Shown in pieces: positions 29,817-41,414 of a stretch of 64,000 nucleotides of DNA. The notes beneath the pieces are model-generated. The model was given only the letters and a program-made list of their open reading frames with translations, had not been told where the DNA came from and searched no databases. The stretch's first letter is position 1. The number at the start of each line of letters is the position of its first letter. The position numbers and the translations under genes were made by a program. Origin of the DNA: Rachicladosporium sp. CCFEE 5018 (Eukaryota; Ascomycota; Dothideomycetes; Cladosporiales; Cladosporiaceae); the NCBI GenBank assembly GCA_002077045.2, contig KZ111180.1:7477-71476 (forward strand), in the 5' to 3' direction.

Positions 29817-30487
29817 GGTTCTGATTTGTAGGTGTGATTGGCAGGACACTGTAGAGCGAATGACGGTATGCTTCAAGGTCGGATAGAGGCGTGCAATACA
29901 CAGGACGCTACGCATGTATGGAAGGAGTGTATGAGACGGTTGCAGGCGTTTTCGACGTCTGTGTAACTGCGAATGTCACCACCACACAGCAATGGAAGTG
30001 ACGTGAAGTGGGGTGAGGCAGGTGGGCTGCAAGCGACCAAGGGGACATCTCTGCCGGCAGTCTGGTAATGCTTCGGCGCAGGTACCCGTAATGATATTAC
30101 GGAGCCCAGCACCGTATCATTCCAATTTTGACGTCTCCGGAAATCTGAGACTGTGACAACGCTCTTGTGAGGGTCACCGCACCAGGAAATGCTGCCTGGC
30201 TGTGCCTGCGAAATTCTTTACCTCAGAGCATGAGCTCTCAAGGTCAGCCTGCTTTCTCTCACCCCGACAGCGAGTGGTAATTTCGCTGTCGCAGCTGCGC
30301 CCATGGTAGCATAGGAGCGATCGGAAATTTATTGAAACACCTGGTGAGGCAGGGTTGCTATCACGACCGTTCGTTACAGGTGCGGGTGCAGCAGTACAAG
30401 TATATACATCTACCTCATCTCAACATTATTCTTCTTTCTACCTCACATGTGGCGTGATTATTCTGCGCGATTCCACATTGCAACTAT
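29817..30487. other. Intergenic between aldo-keto reductase promoter and alkaline phosphatase 3' end, copy 2
   Basis: Counterpart of 8790-9460 with about 3% difference. The 9-bp stem CGACAGCGA/TCGCTGTCG is unchanged (30265-30291), as are the neighbouring shorter stems apart from the CCAGG loop. Confidence 0.5.
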
Positions 30488-32773
30488 CTAGTTGCCCCAC
30501 GGTCCCTTACCGGGCCCCTTCTTGTATGTCGGGTTACCTGGCCCGTAGTGGTGGTAGCCCTTACCACCCTTGCCGTGATGCTGCCAGTTGGTGCCATTCC
30601 CCTGGTCACCGTGTCCGCCCTCCTCAGCCTGCTCGCTGCGTGAAGCACCGAGACACTCTGCGATGTGGTAGAAGATGTCGATGCTGTTGTACACACCGGT
30701 GAAGAGCTCGTGGCAAGGGCCTCTGGCGAAGACAGGCACGTCGGTAAGGGAGTGCACGCCCTGGGCTGCGTTGGGCGGAAGGGTGCCGTTGACAATGAAG
30801 CCGTTAACGTTGTCTTTCGGGTTGACAAAGTAGTTGGTGGCTGCGAAGCCAGTGATGTTGGTTGCTGGGAGACGTGGGCCGCCCTTGTGGATCTGGTAGT
30901 TCTCACGGTGGTCTGGGTTCGCACCGAAACCCTGAGCGAGAGTGTAGCGAGGATCCCAGTTGGAGGGGAAGAACTGCAAGGTAAGTCAGCGTCAATACAT
31001 TGGTACAAATAGTCAAGCAAACTTACCGAGTCAGTGTATTTTAGGTTACCGGTGTTGATGTATTGCGACTCTCCAGAGTTCTGGTACGTGCCCACAGCCT
31101 TACGCTTGTTGCGGTCGGTGGTCTGGGCGTTGAGGTACTGCGTGTCCGCATTGCCGAACACGTCGAAGCCGTGACCGTGATCGGCAGTAACGACGATAAG
31201 CGTGTTATCAAGCTCGCCAATCTTGGTCAGGTACTCGATTGATGCCTTGACAGTATCGTCAAGCTCAAGGAGCTCGCCCAGAGCACGGTCATAATCGAGG
31301 ACATGCATCATCTTATCGATCGAGGCTGCCTCCGACATGAGGAACCAACCCTTATCACCGTCAGCCTTCGAGCGTTTTTCGAGGATGTCGATAGCCTTGA
31401 GTGTCATCTGCTTGAGACCAGGCTGGTCCAGGGCATCTGCCTTCGTGCCGGTGGGGTCATTCTTCTGAGCCTTGAGGTTGTCAGGAAACACGTTGCGGTC
31501 CACCCACTTCGCCATGTTGGACACGGAGAAGACACCGAGGGTCTTCAATGCGCTGGAGGCGGCTTGAAGCGCAGTGTTGTTGTAGATAAGATCGTAACCA
31601 GCGTCCGCGAACACTTTGTAATAGTCCAGGTTGTTGTATGTCACACCACCGAGAGATGGAGAGTAGAAGTTCTCCGCACCACCGCCGAAAATAACATCAT
31701 AACCTGGCCATTCAGTCCACGTATAGTTCACGATGCCGTGGATAAACGAGTCGATCACGGCGCCGTACTCATCACGGCTTCGGGTCTTGGCTGTGAAAGC
31801 GGCTGGGGTGGCATCAGCCAAAAAGGCCGTGCTTACGATACCAAGCTTGCCTCCGTACAGTCGGTAGAATATCTCCATGATAGATTCCACCTTGGGGTCA
31901 TCGTATGGATCCTTAGACGAATCCGCGTAGACACCGAGAGCATTGACACTGGACTTGTGGCCAGTGTACAATGCACTGGCGGAGTTGGCCGAGTCGGTGA
32001 TGAACGAATCGATCGAGTGGGTCATCTGATGCCCAAGCGCAGGGAACTGGTCCAAAGCCATCTTCGTCAAGTAGCGACCGTTCTTCTGCTTGTGTGCAAT
32101 GAGGCGTGCAGCCGTGATCATGTTGGTTGTCATGCCGTCACCGATGAAGAGGAGCACATTCTTGGTCTTGCGGACCTCAGACAAGTCGCGAACATCCCAC
32201 ACAGCGGTGGTGTTGGTGCCATTGTAGGTCAGAACAGCCTCGTATGAGCCTGGCTCGTAGAGAGCGACACGGCGGTAAGCCTTGGCGGCCACGTTCACGA
32301 GGGAGGGTGTCTTCGCATCCTGGGCAAAAAGGTCCTCGAACCAGGTGAAGTTCCATGCCTCAAGGGCTGGCTCATCTACGCCAAAGAATTGGGCGGCTGG
32401 CACACCAGCTTCGCCGACCTTGCCAACAGTGAGGGCGAAGTTGGTGTCTGGCACACCGTTGGTAGCCTCAGAGCCATTGACCGGAGCGTGGACCTCGACA
32501 CGAATGTCGAAGAATTGGCCAGCGAGGAAGTCCTGAGCATCTAGAAGCGTGCTCTGTTAGCCAATGTGCTTTGACTTTCCACCATCTTGTGGACCTGATG
32601 ATCTCCTTGTCGCGCCCGCTCCCCTCCGATTCTTTTGCTTTACCGGAAGCTCACGTACCTGGAGGCAAGATGCAGCCCAAAGTTGGGCACGTCCCCAATC
32701 GCTGGAACGTCTGTGCCGAAGCAATAGCTGCCAGCGTAGCCGAAGCCAGCGCTGATGTCCTGAAACCCACCAT
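30488..32773 (-). CDS. Secreted alkaline phosphatase, copy 2
   Basis: Exons 32773-32659, 32540-31027 and 30973-30488 encode 704 residues, the same length as copy 1. The signal peptide differs by one residue (Ala to Thr). The catalytic-serine and metal-binding motifs and the Gly/His/Lys-rich tail are kept. Differences are clustered: the 5' exon, first intron and first ~300 bases of exon 2 are about 99% identical to copy 1, while bases about 31680-32000 differ by about 15%, almost all at third positions. Both copies should give active enzyme. Confidence 0.92.
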
Positions 32774-33920
32774 CTTCACAATAGCAGATGAACAAGTAAA
32801 CAAAGATCGACACCCTGATGGAAAACCCTCAGTAGAAGCCCAAGCTACCCCAAGAGCTCCCCCGGTCTACTATATAAACCTCACCTACCTAGTGCATTTG
32901 CAGGAACCGACCGCATCGCTGCCACGCTACGTGACTACGCGGAGATCAGGCATCTCATCGAGCTCTCGCCATTCGCGATGCCCCACCAGCAACGCGCTAC
33001 CCTCCACGTGCTGCGGCTGAGCAGGTTGTCATCGTCGAAGAACCCGATGAAGGACAAGCCAGGTACGTCAATGGCCATACCAAGCATTTGAGAAAAGCAG
33101 ACAAGCTCTTGGCTGATGGAGAGCGTGTGAGGATCCGAGGACGCTGTATGGAAGGGAATGGTAGCACACGATCGGACCTGCCGCATCTGGCATGATCAAG
33201 AGGTCACTGGCGCCTTGGTACAAGCTTGCCAAGGAGACGAAGGCTGAGATGGGAGAGGAAAGTGGGTTATATAGATGTGAAGTCAGGAACGTGGGGACGG
33301 GAAGGTGTTCGATTGGGTGGAGATGGGTGCTGGTATGAAGAATGCAGCCGCTCAGTACGTCTCGGTATGCTGCTCCAGCTATGGACCGCGACTCGACCTG
33401 CGCATCTCTCCAGAAGCATGGACGCTCCTGTGCTAGTGCAATAGCATTTGCAACAGTGAACTCATGAACTAGTATCACTGAGAGAAAGGGAGCAGACTGA
33501 ACACCAGTCCTCTTGTCCAGTATGTCGGACCTTCACAGATCCGGCTGCATCGCGCGTCTCTCTACAAGTTTAGAAGCTCCCATCCTATTTCAAATGCATC
33601 CGAAACAACGAGATATTAACTCGCTAGCGCGCGGAGAGAGCAGACTATTTACCATTATTCTTGTTCAAGTCTCCGGTCTCTCAGATACGGCTATATCACG
33701 GTCGGCTACTGAGAATACATGTCTGACTGCACAGGCGCAGTCAGACAATTTGAGAAGCGGAACTACGCCGACACAAACAAGACGATTCATAGCCTTGAGG
33801 TGATCTCGAGGAGACCCACCGCAAGCAGGCACAGAATGTTCAATAGCAAAGGTGCCATATTGAAATCTAAATACCGACTGGAGACAAGGCGGCCCAGGTA
33901 GTGCTGTCCTGAATACCAGA
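32774..33920. other. Intergenic spanning the right edge of the duplication
   Basis: Bases to 32998 match copy 1; beyond lies single-copy DNA. TATATAAA at 32871-32878 reads on the plus strand. A plus-strand frame with no ATG is open at 32935-33192 (protein-like, including HLRKADKLLADGERVRIRGR) and might be an exon of an unrecognised gene. A perfect 10-bp inverted repeat (GTCTGACTGC/GCAGTCAGAC, loop ACAGGC) lies at 33721-33746, 175 bases beyond the cellulase stop. Confidence 0.45.
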
Positions 33921-35390
33921 TCACAAGCACTGGCTATACCACTGGTTGCTGACCTTGCACGAGCTCCCACTCGCACAGCACGTCGCGCCGCTCCAGCCCT
34001 GTCCACCGCACTGTCCCCACTTCGAGGCGCAAGTACCGCCAGATGCAGTTGTCGTCGCCGCTGCGGTTGTGGTTGTGGGTGTGGTTGTGGTTGGTGCCTT
34101 GGTAGTCGTAGAAGTAGTCGTGGGAGCGCGAGTGGATGTTGTGACGGGTCCGGAGGTGGTCTTGACTGTCGAAGTTGTGGTCGTGGTCGTGGATGTAGTG
34201 GTGGGTGCAACTGTAGTTGTGGTTTTCGGTGGGGCAGAAGTCGTTGTTGAAGTGGGTGCAGCAGAGCCGGAGAGTGCGGACTGCAAGATGGGTACGTACG
34301 GTGCGTAAGCGACGCCAGTGGAGGGTTCGATGCTGTAATCAAGGTCAGTCCGATCCCATGAACACTTACATCACTCGAACTGTCTCACCTGTAGATATAG
34401 TCCGCCCACCATGGCCCGGCAGCCCACCAAATAGCACCCTGCCACACATCCGTATTCGCCTGCATGTACGCCAACATATCCTTGACCGCACTCTGGCACT
34501 GCGCGTTGTTACCTCCCGCGAACTCGCCAATCAGCCCGACCTTGCCGTTCGCACGAAGCCAGTTTGTAGCAGCGACGAGGCGCTCAGACCCAACAGTAGC
34601 ACTCACGCAAGCAGTCGAAGTGCCCGAGCCATCAGAGTCGAGGTACTGGTGCATCTGGTAGACCAAGTTGTTCGAAGGATCGGTAAGCGAGCCCATGGTG
34701 TCTGCGTTGGTGAGACCATCAGTTCCCTTGGAGGTCGTCCAAGTCCAGGCGCCGGTCCAGGAGTTGCCCTCGACGTTGATGATCTGGGTCGTTGCGCCTG
34801 CACCACGGATGCCGTCGATGGCGGCCTGGTTCATGGTCGCCACGAGCGCACCGGCCATGGTGTTGTATTCGTTGTTCGTGTCGAAGATGACGTTGTTGTT
34901 GCTCTTGAACTGAGCTGCGACAGTCTGCCACCAAGCTTTGAAGGCTGAGGCGTCGGTGATGATGTTGCCGTAGTAGCGGCCGTAGTTGTGGGGTTGGACC
35001 ATGGCGTAGGCGCCGCGGGACTGTAGGGTTGTCAGTATGGCTCCACAGCTCGATCGAGATATCACGACTCACTGTAATGTAGTTGACCTGCTCATTCAAG
35101 CTTGCCAAGTACGTCGAGTCAAGGCTGCCCGTGAGCGAGTTTGGGATAAGTCTTTCCATCGAGAAATTGATGCGGAAGACATTGAAGCCCTTCGCAATGT
35201 AGGTGTCGTAGGTGGACAGCGTCGGCCAGGTGTAGTCCTTGCCCAGTGTTCCTGGGTATTTGCCATCGCCAAACTCGGGTCCAGACTCATTGATACCAAC
35301 GAAGCGCAGTCTCGAGGAGGCACGCTTCTGTGGTGCTGCAAGAGACAATGCCACCGTACCAGCGGCGGCGAGAAGAGTAATGAAATGCAT
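33921..35390 (-). CDS. GH5 endo-beta-1,4-glucanase with C-terminal CBM1
   Basis: Exons 35390-35073, 35020-34389 and 34332-33921 encode 453 residues. The order is a signal peptide ([20 protein letters not shown], about 18 residues), a GH5 catalytic domain (about 28-320), a Thr-rich O-glycosylated linker (about 345-415) and a fungal cellulose-binding module CBM1 (about 418-453, [15 protein letters not shown]...YSQCL). The proposed acid/base Glu is in FDTNNEYNT (about 154) and the nucleophile Glu in LIGEFAGG (about 270), as in subfamily-5 endoglucanases. It is secreted and cleaves internal cellulose bonds. Introns of 52 and 56 nt have GTGAGT/GTGAGA donors. Carbon-catabolite control is expected from the family, but no promoter site was confirmed. 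Confidence 0.93.
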
Positions 35391-35949
35391 GGTGAATGAA
35401 GCGAGTGATTGTGTGGCTCGAAGGCGCTGTGATGAAGAGAAAGTCGAAAGTAGATGTGAGTCGGTACTTACGATCTTATGAAACACTTGGAAGCATCTTT
35501 GCCATGCCACGTGAACAGAGACTCTCATTTCCTCCATGTTCAGAGTAGTCTAGCATAATGATCTCTCCGTGGCGTCGTGGTTCCGTGATATTCCAGGCGA
35601 GATTGTTGCGGAGCAGATCTCCCGCCAAGGCTGGCAGAGATGGTGCCAAGAGATCCTCTCTCATCTGTATGCCGCTCGTCAATTTCTTGCTGTCTTGAGC
35701 ATGCATTTGCAATGTGGCGCATGATGGCTACTGTATGAAACGCCGTCGGCGCCTCGGCCAGATGTCTCATAAGGTGCAGTGAGGCTCATTGGATCCCTGC
35801 AAGAGCCAAGCCAAGATGAGATTGAGTCTGGGGCCGGCTTGCCTTCTCCGTGATCGTTTCGACGAAGTCCACGAGTCGGCGAAATTGTATCAAATGCATC
35901 CCTGCTCCAATTTTGCTCAACTGTTGAAGTCAAGTGTGCCGTACATGCT
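35391..35949. other. Intergenic: cellulase promoter and SER1 3' end
   Basis: 559 bases with no convincing ORF. Both flanking genes are on the minus strand. No TATA box or clear regulatory dyad was identified. Confidence 0.5.
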
Positions 35950-37194
35950 TCACGCCTTACCGTCGGCGAAGTCCTTCAGGTACTGTATCAGCTTCTCCAC
36001 CACTGCCACGGACACTGCGTTGTAGTTGCTCGCGCGAATGCCTCCAACGCTGCGATGACCTTTCAGTCCGAGCAGCCCTCTGCCTTCTGCGCCCTTGAGG
36101 AAAGCCTTCTCAGCATCTGCGTCTCCGCCCTTGATCCTGAAGCACAGATTCATCCTGCTCCGTACACTCTTGTCGGGCACTACAGTGTACACATCACTGC
36201 CATCGAGCACAGCGTAGAGATCCCTAGCCTTCTTATCCGATTCTGCTTGCTGTGTTGCAATGCGTGGTGTCTGTCCTTCTGAAGCGTCTAGCAGTCGCTG
36301 CATCACGCGGCCAGCAATCCAGACGTCAAAGATGGGCAGTGTGTTGTAGAGGCTGTTGTTCTTCGCTACCGTGGGGTAGTCAAGGATCACAGGCCCCACT
36401 GAGAGACCTAGCTTGCGCATCAAGACTGAGTCTGCCATTGCTGCGTGAGGCGGGAGAATCCTGTTCGAGATAATCGCAATCGTGATGCCTGTAGTGCCGA
36501 TGTTCTTTTGTGCGCCGCCGAAGATAGCAATGTGTTTCCGGACGTCGACCTTACGTGAGAGGAAGTTTGAGCTCATGTCTGCGACGAGGTTCTCGCCCTC
36601 AGGCGCAGACTGGAACTCGACCCCATCGACTGTCTCATTGTCACAGTAGTAGGTCAAGGCGACGTCTGCGGCGGTCGTCGAGGGCTTGTAGGTGTCCGCA
36701 GACGGGATGACGCCGAATTTGCCATTGCGGTGCTCTCTCGAATCGGTGACAATATTGACATGCTCCTTGCCAACTAGCCGGGCAGCCTCCTGCGACGCCT
36801 TCAACGACCAGGAGCCGGTAACCAGATAGTCCAATCGTAACTTAGCTACCTCCTCTGCCGCCTTTGTCTCGTCCAGTCCCTTTGTCCGTTTTGCCAACCA
36901 AACAGAGACAAGGTTGTATACGACGGCACTGAACTCACCGCTGCCACCACCTTGTAGAAAGAGGATCTGGAAGCCTTCTGGTCCATCGCCAGCGGGTATG
37001 TCAAGCAATTGACGAAGCGCGTCTTGTGCATGAGCAAGAATCGCATTTGCCTCAGGCGATCGATGGGATATCTCTGTTATACCGATACCCGTATCGTTGT
37101 AGTTGAGTAACACTTTGGCTGCTTCCTCCAATACAGGTGTTGGTAGAGGTGCTGGACCTGCGCCAAAGTAATGGACGTCTTCTCTGCGTGGCAT
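35950..37194 (-). CDS. SER1: Phosphoserine aminotransferase
   Basis: A single exon of 414 residues. The N-terminal HYFGAGPAPLP, the GISEIS-like GIGITEISHRSPEA and the PLP-lysine motif IFGGAQKNIGTTG (Lys about 229) identify a class-V aminotransferase of the SerC/SER1 family. It converts 3-phosphohydroxypyruvate and glutamate to phosphoserine and 2-oxoglutarate, the second step of serine synthesis from glycolysis, in the cytosol. It is divergent from LYS4 with 442 bases between start codons, a layout suited to joint control by general amino-acid regulation. Confidence 0.95.
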   Translation of the reverse strand: MPRREDVHYFGAGPAPLPTPVLEEAAKVLLNYNDTGIGITEISHRSPEANAILAHAQDALRQLLDIPAGDGPEGFQILFLQGGGSGEFSAVVYNLVSVWLAKRTKGLDETKAAEEVAKLRLDYLVTGSWSLKASQEAARLVGKEHVNIVTDSREHRNGKFGVIPSADTYKPSTTAADVALTYYCDNETVDGVEFQSAPEGENLVADMSSNFLSRKVDVRKHIAIFGGAQKNIGTTGITIAIISNRILPPHAAMADSVLMRKLGLSVGPVILDYPTVAKNNSLYNTLPIFDVWIAGRVMQRLLDASEGQTPRIATQQAESDKKARDLYAVLDGSDVYTVVPDKSVRSRMNLCFRIKGGDADAEKAFLKGAEGRGLLGLKGHRSVGGIRASNYNAVSVAVVEKLIQYLKDFADGKA

Positions 37195-37636
37195 GTTGAC
37201 CGATCAGGTAAGCTCCTATTTTCTCAGCTTGGACAAGAATCGGCCCAGTGCTATGTTCGTGTGAGAGTGAGCATATACTGTGACCATAATTTATGGTGAC
37301 TCTAGCGATCTCGGCTTCTCCAGATGCCGAATCGCGGAGGTGGATCGTGGAGCATTGGATTTATTTGGACAAGGTGCTACATGTATGCTTCTTCAAGGAT
37401 CTTGAATGTAGTGAATCCTACTATCTTCTTACCTGCGGTAGCGAACTGCTCTATTGTTGTGACTGTGAGAGACTGGGGTGTCAAGGTTCTAAGTCCGCAG
37501 CTCTCACCGGCACTGAGCAACAGAAATCACTATTGCAGGTGGTCTTGTAGTGGCATAGGCGCGTTCGGCCTTTTACGGAGAGGGAGGTGTCAAACATCAC
37601 ATATTTGGCGCGAGGGCTCTCCGTGGACCTCATATC
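37195..37636. promoter_or_regulatory. Divergent SER1-LYS4 promoter with TGACTC (37297-37302)
   Basis: The shared 442-base region holds TGACTCT, six of seven bases of the Gcn4/CpcA consensus TGASTCA, 103 bases before the SER1 start. No second strong match was seen. A stretch at about 37508-37568 resembles one at 17650-17710. Confidence 0.5.
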
Positions 37637-40111
37637 ATGGCGTCCTTGCGGTGTGCTAGTCGGCTCTCGCTTCAGACGGTCTCAACATGGCGAAGAGCAG
37701 GCACGACAATACGAACGGAACGAAGTTCAGCATACCTCTACCATCGACCCCGGTACATCACGACAGCACGCTCCGTCCGACAAGCAGAGCCGATCAACGC
37801 CTTTCACTCCCAGCTTGAGAGCATCTCGCCTGAGCTGCTCAGCCGATCTGCCACCGCCCCAGCAACCCCCCAGACGCTCACCGAGAAGATTGTCCAGCGC
37901 TACAGCTTAGACCTCGCAGAAGGCAAGGTCGTCAAGTCCGGCGACTATGTCACTCTCTCGCCGCATAAATGCATGACCCACGACAACTCCTGGCCCGTTG
38001 CGACAAAGTTTATGTCCATCGGCGCATCGAAGATCCACGATCGGGACCAGATAGTCATGACGCTGGATCACGACGTGCAGAACAAAAGCGAGAAGAACTT
38101 GAAGAAGTACTCGCAGATCGAGAACTTCGCGAAGGATCAAGGCGTGGACTTCTACCCAGCAGGGCGTGGCATTGGACATCAAATCATGGTGGAGGAGGGC
38201 TACGCATGGCCGGGCACATTGGCAGTCGCGAGTGACAGTCATACAAACATGTACGGCGGTGTTGGCTGCTTGGGAACGCCTGTAGTGAGGACAGACGCTG
38301 CGAGCATATGGGCTACAGGGAGGACATGGTGGCAGATCCCACCCATAGCCAAAGTCACGTTGACTGGCGTACTTCCAATTGGAGTGACTGGCAAAGACGT
38401 GATCGTGGCACTATGTGGACTCTTCAACAATGATGAGGTGCTCAACCATGCTATCGAGTTCACCGGGACTGAAGAGACCATGCGAACATTACCTGTAGAC
38501 GACCGCCTAGCCATTGCCAACATGACAACAGAATGGGGCGCATTGAGCGGTCTGTTCCCAATCGACAACATCTTGAAAGGCTGGCTGCGAGCCAAGGCGA
38601 CCGACGCATCTATATTTGGCACTGCGTCGGAGACTGCAAGTCCAACGACTCTTCGCTTCAACCACGAACGACTGAATGACCTTTTCGATGCACCACTGGC
38701 GGCCGACAAGGGTGCCAAGTACGCTAAGGAGCTCTTTCTTGATCTCTCGACTCTCACACCATACGTCTCCGGACCCAACAGCGTGAAGGTCGCCACGCCT
38801 CTGTCAGAGCTTGAGGCGCAAGATATCAAAGTCAATAAGGCATACCTCGTGTCGTGCACCAATAGCCGCCGAAGTGACATCGCTGCTGCGGCGAAGGTCT
38901 TCAAGGATGCTGCCAAAGCCAATGATGGCAAGATCCCAAAAGTCGCATCTGGCGTGAACTTCTACATTGCTGCCGCCTCGCTGCCTGAACAACAAGCAGC
39001 GATCGAACAAGGCGACTGGCAAGCGCTCGTCGAAGCTGGCGCTCAAGAGCTTCCGTCGGGCTGCGGACCATGCATTGGTCTTGGTACCGGTCTGCTCGAG
39101 CCAGGCGAAGTAGGCATTTCGGCCTCGAACCGCAACTCCAAGGGTCGTATGGGGAGCACAGATGCCAAGGCCTATCTAGCATCGCCTGAAGTAGTCGCGG
39201 CAAGCGCCCTACAAGGCAAGATCGCCGGTTCAGGCTGGTTCACCAAGCAGGAAGGCTGGGAAGGCGTGACTCGCGGCGAAGGAGGCTACACGACACTCTC
39301 AATGGAAGACGCTCTCGAGAAGCTCATCGCAGACGCCGATGCTGCCATCTCAGCTGCTGAGGCGAAGCTGAGTCCTGCCTCGCAGGACGCTTCGGACTCC
39401 ACTTCCACAACGAAGTCCCTCACGCCCATCCTCCCCGGCTTTCCCGCCAAAGTCACAGGCGAGATTCTCTGGTGCAACGCAGACAACATCAATACCGACG
39501 CCATCTATCCCGGCAAATACACCTACGACGACGCCTTCTCCTCCTCTCCCGAAAAGATGGCAACAGTCACAATGGAGAACTACGACCCAGCGTTCGCTGG
39601 CATTGCGAAGAAAGGCGACATTCTCGTCTCTGGCTTCAACTTCGGCTGCGGAAGTAGTCGAGAGCAGGCCGCGACGGCTGTCTTGGCGAAAGGCATCCCG
39701 ATGGTGGTTGCGGGTAGCTTTGGCAACATCTTCTCGCGCAACAGCATCAATAATGCTCTCATGGGCATTGAGGTGCCACGACTGATTGAGCGACTCCGCG
39801 CTGCATTTCCCAATCTCTCTACCTCAGCTCCTTCTTCCAAGCCACAGGCCATTACTGAGCCTGAGCAGAACTCGCAGTCCCTGGACTCGCCTCCGCCCGC
39901 TCCACTGAGCAGCCCCGCATCAGACCTCACGATCCGAACAGGATGGTCGTTCACGTGGGACGTCGCAAGGAGCGAAGTCGTGGTCAAGGAAGGTGAAGGT
40001 GGCGAGGAGTGGAAACAGAGTGTGGGCGAGCTGCCGCCGAATGTGCAGGACATCATTGCGCAAGGAGGCTTGGAGGGGTGGGTGAGGAAGGAGTTGGCCG
40101 GTGGGAAATGA
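37637..40111 (+). CDS. LYS4: Homoaconitase, mitochondrial
   Basis: A single exon of 824 residues. A basic, Ser/Arg-rich N-terminus of about 45 residues ([20 protein letters not shown]) is a likely mitochondrial presequence. The aconitase-type catalytic domain has [30 protein letters not shown] and the iron-sulfur cysteines in VSCTNSR (about 405) and [10 protein letters not shown] (about 474 and 477). A swivel domain follows after a linker ([19 protein letters not shown] and [14 protein letters not shown]). The length and the [15 protein letters not shown] motif favour homoaconitase over aconitase. It interconverts homocitrate/cis-homoaconitate and homoisocitrate in the alpha-aminoadipate route to lysine. 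A disordered Ser/Pro insert lies at about 720-755. Confidence 0.94.
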   Translation: MASLRCASRLSLQTVSTWRRAGTTIRTERSSAYLYHRPRYITTARSVRQAEPINAFHSQLESISPELLSRSATAPATPQTLTEKIVQRYSLDLAEGKVVKSGDYVTLSPHKCMTHDNSWPVATKFMSIGASKIHDRDQIVMTLDHDVQNKSEKNLKKYSQIENFAKDQGVDFYPAGRGIGHQIMVEEGYAWPGTLAVASDSHTNMYGGVGCLGTPVVRTDAASIWATGRTWWQIPPIAKVTLTGVLPIGVTGKDVIVALCGLFNNDEVLNHAIEFTGTEETMRTLPVDDRLAIANMTTEWGALSGLFPIDNILKGWLRAKATDASIFGTASETASPTTLRFNHERLNDLFDAPLAADKGAKYAKELFLDLSTLTPYVSGPNSVKVATPLSELEAQDIKVNKAYLVSCTNSRRSDIAAAAKVFKDAAKANDGKIPKVASGVNFYIAAASLPEQQAAIEQGDWQALVEAGAQELPSGCGPCIGLGTGLLEPGEVGISASNRNSKGRMGSTDAKAYLASPEVVAASALQGKIAGSGWFTKQEGWEGVTRGEGGYTTLSMEDALEKLIADADAAISAAEAKLSPASQDASDSTSTTKSLTPILPGFPAKVTGEILWCNADNINTDAIYPGKYTYDDAFSSSPEKMATVTMENYDPAFAGIAKKGDILVSGFNFGCGSSREQAATAVLAKGIPMVVAGSFGNIFSRNSINNALMGIEVPRLIERLRAAFPNLSTSAPSSKPQAITEPEQNSQSLDSPPPAPLSSPASDLTIRTGWSFTWDVARSEVVVKEGEGGEEWKQSVGELPPNVQDIIAQGGLEGWVRKELAGGK

Positions 40112-41414
40112 GGCAGCTCTTTCACTGGGCATTCGCCGATTACACCGCTGCGACGGAGCTATGGCCAGATGATCTTTGGTGGATGCGTTGCGCTGCCGAA
40201 CGCTAATCGCAAATGCGATACCCGTCTCAGCTAGTGTGACGAGAGTGCCACGACTCTGGCTGCGCTGTCGGTCACATCGTATGGACCGCCGGCGTCATTA
40301 GAAGCGTTGTATCAACAGATTTCCGACAGCGTCTCGCACGGCTTGGGTGCTGAAACGCAGCGGCACCTCGACTGACCGAGCTAGTGACGAAGACCAGCAG
40401 CAAGACGCTCAGGACTGAGACCATGAGCATCTGGACTTCGCCCCATATAGCTGCTAGGGGTGGGCCTGACAGCTGCTGCATCACCTGCAGGGTATGGACG
40501 AGATCATGTGCCCATGGGCGGGAAAGTTTTCTGGGACTGATTCTGAAGCTGATGCAGATGCCGACCTAGCTGAGATGGTATTGGTGATACGCTAGTCTTG
40601 TATATATGTATACCCGATACTGCTTGCCTTGCCTTGCGGCGCTGCTGCTGCTGCCCAGATCGCTTACCCTCCGTGTCCTTGTGCGATCCAAGGACTAGAT
40701 AAGGCGTGGTATGCATCGGAATGTTCAGCGCTTTCCCCCTTTCTTTATCCAAATCGAGAACCGGTTCCATCTGTGGCAGAATCAAGCCCAATGCTGGATC
40801 GTACCCGCCAAAAACCAGCAGCTATTCAGCTATAATGGTCGAAACCATATCTACTACTACACAATGCCTTCAAGACGCCTTAATGCAATGTTGTGGTCAT
40901 ATTGATGGTGGAATAGTTAACCCCAAGTTGTGGTTAGGGTGAGCACCCCTAACCCTGGCATACCACGCTCTTATCTCTCCGTGCAGCAATGTAGTAATTC
41001 TATTGCTGTGTTGTAGCGTATGTTAGCGTTTCCAAAAGCGAGATGGCCTAGAGAGACTGATCAGACATGAGACTGAGGTTCACCAAGTTCTACAGCCGTG
41101 TCAGTCGCTCTGCATGATACAGACACCGCGAGTGCCCTCAATGTCAGTCACCCGTTTCCCGCTACCTTGGCTCTTTCAAAAGTCTCAGAGTATCTTGTGC
41201 TACTATCATGCTGACTGCGAGTGTCATTTGAGCTAGGATGCGCTGGTGAGAGAGATCACATGACTACTTTCGGAAATTGAATCGTAGCAACTCATGACTT
41301 TCAAAGGCAGTACCCAAGCCTTATTTTTGCTCCGGTGTACACTACAGGTGCCTAAGCAAGGTGCTCTTTCCGTCGAGAGCAAACCACATCCTGTCCAGCA
41401 TCACCATCCCTCCT
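40112..41414. other. Intergenic between convergent LYS4 and seb1
   Basis: 1.3 kb without a supported gene. Short frames here lack protein-like composition. A telomere-like inverted repeat lies at 40932-40954. A CTTGCCTTGCCTTGCGGCG / GCTGCTGCTGCTGC tract lies near 40620-40655. Confidence 0.5.
40932..40954. repeat. Telomere-motif inverted repeat (GGTTAGGGTG / CACCCCTAACC)
   Basis: Two TTAGGG-type half sites face each other with two bases between, one arm having an extra C. It lies 820 bases beyond LYS4 and 460 bases beyond the seb1 stop. It could form a hairpin or cruciform, or bind a dimeric TRF/Tbf1-like protein; this is inference. Confidence 0.45.

Larger units (their letters stand above)
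21024..32998 (+). repeat. Large direct duplication, copy 2
   Basis: Same gene order and orientation as 1-11971. The 21024 edge is only the position matching window base 1, not a biological breakpoint. The 32998 edge matches the last base before the gap in copy 1. Every gene in it is open. The byr4 intron is the same length in both copies (59 nt), although its sequence is largely different. Confidence 0.97.

Noticed and set aside
33000..33920. Minus-strand frames of 83 and 136 codons beyond the duplication
   Set aside because: They use non-ATG starts, have no recognisable domain, overlap each other and lack protein-like conservation evidence.
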